DNA from: AC-32 sp049644305
GTDB taxonomy: Bacteria; Actinomycetota; Thermoleophilia; Gaiellales; Gaiellaceae
Assembly: GCA_049644305.1 (NCBI GenBank)
Contig: JBARRQ010000023.1
Location: forward strand, 1 to 64,000
Direction of reading: 5' to 3'
DNA length: 64,000 bases
The notes under the pieces are model-generated. The model had not been told where the DNA came from. It worked only from the letters and a program-made list of their open reading frames with translations, and ran no database searches. Both the position numbers and the translations under genes were made by a program. Below are positions 13,877 through 20,299 of this stretch, in pieces. Every line of letters starts with the position of its first letter. Positions within the stretch are counted from its first letter, which is position 1.

Positions 13877-15117
13877 CTCGCGCCCTCGTCGTCATCGATG
13901 GAGAGCACTACGCGCCCGTCGTGCGGGACGCTCTGGCGGCTTTGCCGTACGAGGTCGTCGCGGTGTGGACGGCGGGGGGGACCGAGAAGCTCGTCGGGGG
14001 CGAGGATTACGGGGTGCCTCAGGTCGCCGAGCTGGAGGCGGGGATCGGCGAGCACGAGCCGGATCTCGTGGTCGACCTCTCGGACGAGCCGGTGCTCGGC
14101 CCGAGGGAGCGTTTTCGCGTGGCCAGCCGCGTGCTGGCGCTTGGGCTGCCCTACGTGGGCGCCGACTTCCGGTTCGACCCGCCCGACTTCGCGCCCTATC
14201 CAGTGCCCTCGCTTGCCGTGATCGGCACCGGGAAGCGGGTCGGCAAGACTGCGGTCACAGGGCATGTTGCGCGGCTGCTGGCACGCGATCGCGAGGTCGT
14301 CGTCGTTGCAATGGGCCGCGGCGGGCCTCCGGCTCCCGACATCGCAGAGATCCGTCCGACCCTCGAGCAACTCCTCGAGCTGTCGCGTGAGGGTCGCCAT
14401 GCCGCCTCCGACTACCTGGAGACGGCGGCTCTCTCAGGTGTCGTGACGATCGGCTGCCGTCGCTGCGGCGGTGGGCTCGCCGGCGCACCCGGAGAGTCGA
14501 ACGTGCTCGCGGGCGCCGCCTTGGCGGCCGAGCGTCGTCCTGACCTCGTGCTCTTCGACGGCAGCGGCGCAACCATTCCGCCGATCGCGGTCGGCGCGCG
14601 CGTTCTCGTAACGAGCGCCGCACAGCCGATCGACGTAGTGACCGGGTACCTGAACACGTACCGGATCCTGATCTCGGATCTCGTGATCGTCACCGGCGGG
14701 GCCGATCAGCCCTTGCTCGAGGCGATCGCGAACATCAAGGACGTCCCCGTTGTCCCCGTCGAGTTGCGCCCGCGCCCAGTCGAGCCGCTCTCCGGTCGCC
14801 GCGTGGCTTTCTTCTCCACCGCTCCGGCGTCCGTGCACGAGACTCTCGCGGGCCATCTCGCCGAGGAGCACGGAGCCGAGGTGATCCACGTCTCGGGCAA
14901 CCTTGCCCGGCGAGAGGCTCTGCGCCACGAGCTCGAGCGGGTGGATGCCGACGTCTACCTCGTCGAGATCAAGGCGGCCGCGATCGACGTCGTCGCCGAG
15001 GCGGCGCTGGAGCGCGGTCGCGAGCTCGTGTTCGCAGACAACGAGCTCGTCCCCGAGAGCGGTCACGACCTCGACACGCAGTTGCTCTCCCTCGTCCCGG
15101 AAGCGGTCTTGCGGTGA
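13873..15117 (+). CDS. cpgS: cyclic 2,3-diphosphoglycerate synthetase
   Basis: A 414-aa protein of the cDPG synthetase family first described in Methanothermus fervidus. The N-terminus is ALVVIDGEHYAPVVRDAL, followed by a conserved DLSDEPVLGPRERFR block. Residues 114-127 hold the P-loop-like IGTGKRVGKTAVTG. Then come VVVVAMGRGGPP, a DYLETAALSGVVTIGCRRCGGGLAG segment and VLFDGSGATIPP. The enzyme uses ATP to close the intramolecular phosphoanhydride of 2,3-diphosphoglycerate. Length is close to the archaeal enzyme. It overlaps the preceding phosphoesterase (ATGA) and the following 2-phosphoglycerate kinase (GTGA) genes. Substrate activity in bacteria is assumed from family. Confidence 0.85.
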   Translation: MTRALVVIDGEHYAPVVRDALAALPYEVVAVWTAGGTEKLVGGEDYGVPQVAELEAGIGEHEPDLVVDLSDEPVLGPRERFRVASRVLALGLPYVGADFRFDPPDFAPYPVPSLAVIGTGKRVGKTAVTGHVARLLARDREVVVVAMGRGGPPAPDIAEIRPTLEQLLELSREGRHAASDYLETAALSGVVTIGCRRCGGGLAGAPGESNVLAGAALAAERRPDLVLFDGSGATIPPIAVGARVLVTSAAQPIDVVTGYLNTYRILISDLVIVTGGADQPLLEAIANIKDVPVVPVELRPRPVEPLSGRRVAFFSTAPASVHETLAGHLAEEHGAEVIHVSGNLARREALRHELERVDADVYLVEIKAAAIDVVAEAALERGRELVFADNELVPESGHDLDTQLLSLVPEAVLR

Positions 15118-16025
15118 GCGACCGTCGCTACCGCCAGCCGCTGCCGCTGGGTGGCGAAGACGGGCTGCCCTTCTCGAAGGGAGTGATGGCGCGCGCGTTG
15201 ATCGCGGCGGGCATCTCCGCCGACCGCGCCTACGAGCTGGCTCTGGCCGTCGAGGCAGATCTGGCCGCCCACGACCGCCCCGCCATGACGATGGAGCGCC
15301 TCGACGAGGTCTCGCTGGCGACGCTGGGCCCGGAGGACGGCGCCGCGACGATGCAGCGCCTGCGGCGCTACCGCGATCTCTACGAGCTCGACGTTCCGGT
15401 CATCCTGCTCGTCGGCGGCGCAACCGGCACGGGCAAGTCGACAGTCGCGACGGACGTCGCCTACCGGCTCGGAATCACACGCGTAACCTCGACCGACTTC
15501 GTCCGCCAGACGATGCGCGCCTTCTTCTCCCGCGAGTTCATGCCGGCGATCCACCACTCGAGCTTCGAGGCCGGGCGTGCGATGGCCGGCGAGGACGACG
15601 AGGGGAGCGAAGCCGTGCTGGAGGGTTTCCTCCAGCAGACGCGCGAGGTGCTCGTGGGCGTCGGGGCGGCGATCGACCGTGCGCTCGAAGAGGGCTGGTC
15701 GATGGTGCTCGAGGGAGTGCACCTGGTGCCCGGGATGCTTCCCAGGCGAATCGAGGGTGCCCTCGTGGTCGAGTGCGTGCTCTCGATCTCCGACGCCGAA
15801 GCTCACGCGAGCCACTTCTGGATCCGCGACACCGACTCTGAAGGCGTGCGGCCGTACGAGAAGTACCTGGACGCCTTCGAGGACATCCGCCTCATCCAGG
15901 CGTACATCCTCGGTCGCGCCCGCAAGCACGGCGTGCCGGTGATCGAGAACGGGAACATCGAAGACGTGATCGGCGAGGTGATGGAGCACGTGCTGACTGC
16001 GGCGCATCCGGTGGCGGCGGGTTGA
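15114..16025 (+). CDS. 2-phosphoglycerate kinase
   Basis: A 303-aa protein. The N-terminal ~90 residues form an ATP-cone-like domain (PFSKGVMARALIAAGISADRAYELA). The P-loop kinase domain carries LVGGATGTGKST at residues 99-110, TSTDFVRQTMR, HHSSFEAGRAM and VLEGVHLVPG. This is the layout of archaeal 2-phosphoglycerate kinase, which makes 2,3-diphosphoglycerate from 2-phosphoglycerate and ATP, the substrate for the enzyme encoded just upstream. GTG start overlaps the synthetase stop; its own stop overlaps the GlpX-like TTG. The pairing strongly supports the assignment. Confidence 0.88.
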   Translation: MSDRRYRQPLPLGGEDGLPFSKGVMARALIAAGISADRAYELALAVEADLAAHDRPAMTMERLDEVSLATLGPEDGAATMQRLRRYRDLYELDVPVILLVGGATGTGKSTVATDVAYRLGITRVTSTDFVRQTMRAFFSREFMPAIHHSSFEAGRAMAGEDDEGSEAVLEGFLQQTREVLVGVGAAIDRALEEGWSMVLEGVHLVPGMLPRRIEGALVVECVLSISDAEAHASHFWIRDTDSEGVRPYEKYLDAFEDIRLIQAYILGRARKHGVPVIENGNIEDVIGEVMEHVLTAAHPVAAG

Positions 16026-17035
16026 CGGAGACCGCGCAGGAGCGCCGGATCGAGGGCATCGGCCAGGAGGCCCGCTTCTGCCTGTGCGAGAGCTACGCGC
16101 GCGTCACCGAGCGGGCGGCTCTCGCGGGTGCGCGCTGGCTCGGGCGGGCCGACCAGCAGGCCGCTGAGGAGGACGCGGCGACGGCGATGCGTCTCGCGAT
16201 CGAGCAGCTTCCCGTGAACGGCCGGATCGTGATCGGGGCGGGCGGCGAGAGCGACCAGCTGGCGACCGGCGAGACGATCGGCTCGGGTGGCGACGACGTC
16301 GACTTCGCGCTAGACCCGCTCGAAGGGCGGGGCGTGGTCGCCCGCGGCGGCTACGGCGCGATGTCGATGGTCGCGGTCGGCGAGCGCGGCGCGTTCCAGA
16401 CGCTGCCGGACATGTACATGCGGAAGATGGCGGTCGGCCCGAAGGCGCGCGGCGCGATCGACCTCGCCAAGACCGTCGGCGACAACATCCGCGCCATCGC
16501 CGAAGCCTTTGGACGGATGGTCAACGACGTCACCACGATCGTGCTCGACAGGCCGCGCCACCACGACCTGATCGAGGAGATCCGAGCCGCCGGCGCCCGC
16601 ATCAAGCTCATCCAGGACGGTGACGTGACGGCTTCGATCTCCGCGGCGGTGCGGGGCACGAACGACCACCTCGCGATCGGGATCGGCGGCACCCGCCAGG
16701 CCGTGCTCTCGGCGGCGGCCCTGCGCTGCCTGGGCGGCGAGCTCCAGGCGCAGCTGTGGCCGACGACGCGTGGGGAAGTGGACGCGGCCAGCGAGGCGGG
16801 CGTCGAGAACCTCGAGCGTGTGTTCACGATCGACGACCTCGCACCCGGCGAGGTGATCGTCGTCGCGACGGGCGTCTCGAACGGCGACCTGCTGCGCGGC
16901 GTGCGCTTCCAGGCGGACAGCGCCTGGACGCACTCGCTCGTCATGTGCACGCGCTGCAACTGGGTGCGCTTCGTCGACGGGATCCACTTCTTCGCCCGCG
17001 AGCGCCGCGAGGAAGTGCGCCTGCCTCGGTACTGA
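16022..17035 (+). CDS. divergent GlpX-family (class II fructose-1,6-bisphosphatase-like) protein
   Basis: A 337-aa protein with the GlpX fold: RVTERAALAGARWLGR near the start, DVDFALDPLEG at 94-102, PDMYMRKMAVGP, DRPRHHDLIEEI, DGDVTASI, GIGGTRQAVLSAAALR and GVSNGDLLRGVRF. Against the E. coli enzyme as I remember it, Asp98 and Glu101 are kept. However, the ligand Asp33 is Glu49, Glu57 is Ala73, Thr90 is Arg103 and Glu213 is Gln226. True fructose bisphosphatase activity is therefore doubtful. It could act on another phosphosugar or on diphosphoglycerates. TTG start with TTGA overlap after 2-phosphoglycerate kinase. General annotation pipelines would call it glpX. Confidence 0.8.
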   Translation: MTETAQERRIEGIGQEARFCLCESYARVTERAALAGARWLGRADQQAAEEDAATAMRLAIEQLPVNGRIVIGAGGESDQLATGETIGSGGDDVDFALDPLEGRGVVARGGYGAMSMVAVGERGAFQTLPDMYMRKMAVGPKARGAIDLAKTVGDNIRAIAEAFGRMVNDVTTIVLDRPRHHDLIEEIRAAGARIKLIQDGDVTASISAAVRGTNDHLAIGIGGTRQAVLSAAALRCLGGELQAQLWPTTRGEVDAASEAGVENLERVFTIDDLAPGEVIVVATGVSNGDLLRGVRFQADSAWTHSLVMCTRCNWVRFVDGIHFFARERREEVRLPRY

Positions 17036-17451
17036 TGGCGACGGTCGCCGGCAGCTGTCTCTGCGGCGGCGTTCGCTTCGAGGTCGAGCTGCCCTTCAGG
17101 CGGGCGAACCACTGCCACTGCTCGCTCTGCCGTAAGCATTCCGGCACGTTCGGGCTCACGCAGGGCAGAGTCCCACGGGAGCAGTTCCGGCTGATGCAGG
17201 GAGAAGACCTCTTGCGAGTCTTCACGCCCGAAGGGGGAACGGCCAGGAAGGTCTTCTGCTCGATCTGCGGCTCGAGCCTCTTCGGCGGCCACTGGCCTGA
17301 GGGCGACGAGGTCTCGATCCGGCTCGGCGCGCTCGACGGCGATCCCGGGATCCGGCCGCAGTACCACGCCTTCGTCGATTCCCGCGCCGCTTGGGACGAG
17401 CTCCCGGAGGACGGGCTACCCCGGTACGCTGGGCCCTATGCCGACGCGTGA
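17035..17451 (+). CDS. GFA-family (CENP-V/GFA) zinc protein
   Basis: A 138-aa protein beginning ATVAGSCLCGGVRFEVELP, with the zinc knuckles CLCGG, CHCSLCRKHSG and CSICGSSLFGG that define the glutathione-dependent formaldehyde-activating enzyme fold. Most family members outside a few Proteobacteria have no proven formaldehyde function, so none is assigned. The start ATG shares one base with the GlpX-like stop (TGATG), and the 3' end overlaps the SufT-like gene by 14 nt, so it belongs to the same operon. Confidence 0.87.
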   Translation: MATVAGSCLCGGVRFEVELPFRRANHCHCSLCRKHSGTFGLTQGRVPREQFRLMQGEDLLRVFTPEGGTARKVFCSICGSSLFGGHWPEGDEVSIRLGALDGDPGIRPQYHAFVDSRAAWDELPEDGLPRYAGPYADA

Positions 17452-17737
17452 TGACGTAATCGAGGCGCTCCGCGGCGTCGAGGATCCCGAGCTCGGGATG
17501 GACATCGTCGAGCTAGGCCTCCTCTACGACGTCGAGGTCGAGGGTCCCCGCGTCAAGGTGCGCTACAGCCTCACGTCGATGGGTTGCCCGGCCGGGCCTC
17601 TGATCCAGCAGTCCGTCGAGGAGGTCGTGCAGTCCCTGCCCGGGATCGAGGCGGTCGAGACGGAGTTGACGTGGGACCCGCCGTGGACGCCGGAAAAGAT
17701 GTCCGAAGATGCGAAGTTCATTCTCGGCTTCGGCTAG
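17438..17737 (+). CDS. MIP18/SufT-like (DUF59) Fe-S assembly protein
   Basis: A 99-aa DUF59 protein: VIEALRGVEDPELGMDIVELGLLYDV, the conserved LTSMGCPAGPLI with the Cys of the family, and ELTWDPPWTPEKMSEDAK. Relatives (SufT, PaaD, MIP18) help deliver Fe-S clusters to client enzymes. It is the last of the overlapping genes that starts with the metallophosphoesterase. No Fe-S enzyme is obvious in that operon, so the client is unknown. The family signature is complete. Confidence 0.87.
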   Translation: MPTRDDVIEALRGVEDPELGMDIVELGLLYDVEVEGPRVKVRYSLTSMGCPAGPLIQQSVEEVVQSLPGIEAVETELTWDPPWTPEKMSEDAKFILGFG

Positions 17738-17769
17738 TTCGGCTCTACAAAACGTGCTAGACCTGTGCC

Positions 17770-18003
17770 GTGAGACTCTTCGCACGGCTCTTCGGCTGGC
17801 TTCGGCGCAGACCGCCGGAGGCGCCGCTCGGGGAGCGCGACGCGTACGAACGCTGCCACGGTCGGCGCCCGGGGGAGGTCCGCATCGTTCCAGTACCGCC
17901 GCCCCTGCCGCCGCAGCCGCGCCTTCTGCCTCGCCTTGCCGGGGACTACCTGCGCCGCTGCTTCGAGGAGCGGCTCGAGAGCAGACGCACGGCCCACCCC
18001 TAG
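17770..18003 (+). CDS. small basic hypothetical protein (77 aa)
   Basis: A GTG-started 77-aa reading frame between the SufT-like gene and the KdpD-like kinase gene, ending one base before the latter's start region. It is Arg-rich at both ends (MRLFARLFGWLRRRPP and LRRCFEERLESRR) with a Pro-rich middle (VPVPPPLPPQPRLLP). No family was recognised. Tight packing upstream of the kinase argues for a real gene; the biased composition keeps confidence moderate. Confidence 0.45.
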   Translation: MRLFARLFGWLRRRPPEAPLGERDAYERCHGRRPGEVRIVPVPPPLPPQPRLLPRLAGDYLRRCFEERLESRRTAHP

Positions 18004-18004
18004 C

Positions 18005-19054
18005 GTGAAGGCCCCCCAGCTCCTCATTCGAGCGGCCGTCAGCGTCGCGGCGGTCGCGCTCGTCACGGGGGCGATCTTCGGAATGAGGGAGGTCGCGCCG
18101 GTGCTGAGCCTCGGCGGGCTCTACGTGTTCGCGGTTCTACCGGTCGCCGTCTTCTACGGCCTCGGCTACGCCCTACCGGTCTCGATCGCGAGCATGCTCG
18201 CGTTCAACTTCTTCTTCCTCCCGCCGCTGCACACGCTGGCTCTCACGAACTCGGAGAACTGGGTCGCGCTCGCCGTCTACCTCGTGACCGCCGTCGTCGT
18301 CAGCGAGCTTGCGGCACTCGCTCGGCGGCGCGCGCAGGTGGCTGCGGAGGCGGCGGCGCTCCGTCGAAGCGATGCCGTCAAGACAGCGGTGCTGCACGCG
18401 GTCAGCCACGACCTGCGCTCGCCGCTCACGGCGATCCGCGCGGCGAGCGAGGGGCTCGAGAGCGCGTCGTTGCAGCTGGGCGAGCTCGACCGGGCCGAGC
18501 TCCTGGAGACGATCCGCCTCGAGACTGCGCGACTCGAGCGACTCGTCGCGAACCTTCTCGACCTCTCGCGCCTGGAGGCCGGAGCTGCGCGGCCGCAGCC
18601 GGAGCTCTGGACCGTGGACGAGCTCGTCAGCCGTGCTCTCGACGCGCTCGGCACCGACGCCGGGCGCATCTCGGTCATCCTGGCCGGTGACATTCCGCCC
18701 GTGTTTGTCGATGCCGCGCAGGTCGAGCGTGCGCTCGTGAACGTGCTCGAGAATGCGCTTCGGCTCTCTTCACTGACCGATCCCGTCGAGGTCGAGGCTG
18801 CCGGCACGGATGCCGAGGTCACCATCCGCGTCAGCGACCGCGGGCCGGGGCTCGCCGGTGAGGACCTGGAACGGATCTTCGAGCCTTTCGAGCACGGCTC
18901 AGGCGGCCGCCGCGGAACCGGGCTCGGGCTTGCGATCGCCCGCGGCTTCGCTCAGGCCAACGGTTGCAGCATCTGGGCGGAAACGGGGGCATCGGGCGCG
19001 TCGTTCGTGCTTACGCTCCCGGCCGCTGCCGCGCCGATACGGGTGGAGGCGTGA
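18005..19054 (+). CDS. KdpD-like sensor histidine kinase lacking KdpD and USP N-terminal domains
   Basis: About 349 aa from GTG 18005. The N-terminal ~105 residues form a four-helix DUF4118 membrane domain, including the diagnostic FNFFFLPPLHTLALTNSENWVALAVY of KdpD. A short linker is followed by the H-box LHAVSHDLRSPLTAIR (His135), the N-box VLENALRLS, the G1 box SDRGPGL and G2 box GTGLGLAIARG. Full KdpD has an extra cytosolic KdpD domain and a USP-like domain before the membrane part; both are missing. GTGA overlap with the response regulator gene. It probably senses potassium or turgor-related signals. Confidence 0.9.
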   Translation: MKAPQLLIRAAVSVAAVALVTGAIFGMREVAPVLSLGGLYVFAVLPVAVFYGLGYALPVSIASMLAFNFFFLPPLHTLALTNSENWVALAVYLVTAVVVSELAALARRRAQVAAEAAALRRSDAVKTAVLHAVSHDLRSPLTAIRAASEGLESASLQLGELDRAELLETIRLETARLERLVANLLDLSRLEAGAARPQPELWTVDELVSRALDALGTDAGRISVILAGDIPPVFVDAAQVERALVNVLENALRLSSLTDPVEVEAAGTDAEVTIRVSDRGPGLAGEDLERIFEPFEHGSGGRRGTGLGLAIARGFAQANGCSIWAETGASGASFVLTLPAAAAPIRVEA

Positions 19055-19752
19055 CGTCGACCAAGACCCGCATCCTCGTGGTGGACGACGAGCCGCAGAT
19101 CCTCCGCGCGCTCCAGACGAACCTGCGCGGCGCCGGCTACGAGGTCGACACGGCTGACACGGCGGAGGCCGCGCTCGCAGCCGCCGCGATGCGCCCGCCG
19201 GATGCAGTCGTGCTCGACCTCGTCCTCCCGGATGGCCGCGGCACCGACGTCTGCCGTGAGCTCCGCCGCTGGAGCTCGGCGCCGATTCTCCTGCTTTCCG
19301 TCGTCGGGGACGAGCAGGAGAAGGTGGCGGCGCTCGACGCGGGCGCCGACGACTACGTCGAGAAGCCGTTCGGGATCGAGGAGTTGCTCGCGAGGTTGCG
19401 CGCCGCGCTGCGAAGAGCTGCGCCGGCCGGCGGCCCGCTCGTCGAGATCGGAGAGCTCGTCGTCGATCTCGACAAGCGAACGGTCACCGTCGCGGGCCGC
19501 CCGGTCTCGCTGACGCCGCATGAGTTCGAGCTCCTGCGGGTGCTGGCCCAGAACGAAGGGAAGCTGATGACCCATCCGACGATCCTGCGCGAGGTCTGGG
19601 GCCCCTCCTACGGCCGCGAGTCGCACTACTTGCACGTCTACGTGTCGCAGCTCCGGCGCAAGATCGAGCCCGATCCGGCGCGTCCACGCTACCTGCTGAC
19701 CGAGCCGGGCGCGGGCTACCGGCTCGTCGAGCCCGTGGCAAAGATGTCTTGA
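19051..19752 (+). CDS. KdpE-like OmpR-family response regulator
   Basis: A 233-aa protein. The receiver domain has ILVVDDEPQILR, the phosphoacceptor Asp in AVVLDLVLPDGRG, the switch Ser in LLLSVVGDE and VEKPFGIEELLARL. The winged-helix domain has VSLTPHEFELLRVLAQNEGKLMTHPTILREVWG and HYLHVYVSQLRRKIEPDP, which is closest to KdpE. It is coupled to the KdpD-like kinase and likely controls the universal stress protein and KimA-like transporter genes downstream, replacing the usual kdpFABC target. Confidence 0.92.
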   Translation: MTSTKTRILVVDDEPQILRALQTNLRGAGYEVDTADTAEAALAAAAMRPPDAVVLDLVLPDGRGTDVCRELRRWSSAPILLLSVVGDEQEKVAALDAGADDYVEKPFGIEELLARLRAALRRAAPAGGPLVEIGELVVDLDKRTVTVAGRPVSLTPHEFELLRVLAQNEGKLMTHPTILREVWGPSYGRESHYLHVYVSQLRRKIEPDPARPRYLLTEPGAGYRLVEPVAKMS

Positions 19753-19819
19753 CGGCGCCTTGAGGCCGGCGCAGGCCGTCTTGAGCCGGAGTTGAGGAAC
19801 GCGGGGCTAGCGTGACTTC

Positions 19820-20299
19820 GTGGCTCTGCGTACGGCGACCTCGCTGCTTCGACCGCGCCGGTCGATCGCCTACCACCGGATCCTCGTTCCGTTCGAGGGC
19901 GGGGCGGAGGCCGAGCGGGCGCTCGAGCTGGCTTGCCGGCTCGCGTCCGAGCACCGCGCCACTATCACGGCGGTGACAGTGATCGAGATCCCGGCCCATC
20001 TGCCGGTCGCGGCACACATGATCGAGGAGGAGGCAGAGGCGAGGCGGCTCCTTGCCCAGGCGCATGCCCTCGCGGACGGCTACGGGGTTCGGGTAATCGG
20101 CCGGGTCCTGCGAGGGCGCGAGGCGGGCACCGCGCTCGTGGAGGAGGCGATCCGCACCGACGCAGAGCTCGTCGTGCTGGGCGCTCGGCGCAAGAAGCGG
20201 ATCGGCAGGCGGGCGGCTCTTTTCGGACGAACCGTCAGGTTCGTGCTCGAGCGCGCTCCCTGTCGCGTGATGCTCGTCGCGGCGCGAAGCGAGCCTTGA
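19820..20299 (+). CDS. universal stress protein (UspA family)
   Basis: A 159-aa single-domain Usp. It begins with IAYHRILVPFEGGAEAERALELACRLA and has GTALVEEAIRTDAELVVLGARRK and the nucleotide-loop-like FGRTVRFVLERAPCRVMLVA. The canonical G-x2-G-x9-G(S/T) loop is modified to GRRAALFGRT, so ATP binding is uncertain. GTG start at 19820, 67 nt after the KdpE-like gene; the stop overlaps the transporter gene as TTGA. As KdpD proteins normally contain a USP domain, this separate USP may act with the truncated kinase or with the transporter. Confidence 0.85.
   Translation: MALRTATSLLRPRRSIAYHRILVPFEGGAEAERALELACRLASEHRATITAVTVIEIPAHLPVAAHMIEEEAEARRLLAQAHALADGYGVRVIGRVLRGREAGTALVEEAIRTDAELVVLGARRKKRIGRRAALFGRTVRFVLERAPCRVMLVAARSEP

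Noticed and set aside
16756..17034. N-terminal extension of the GFA-family protein into the GlpX-like gene
   Set aside because: The extension is Arg-rich and out of frame with GlpX; the GFA domain begins at the ATG at 17035 that overlaps the GlpX-like stop.
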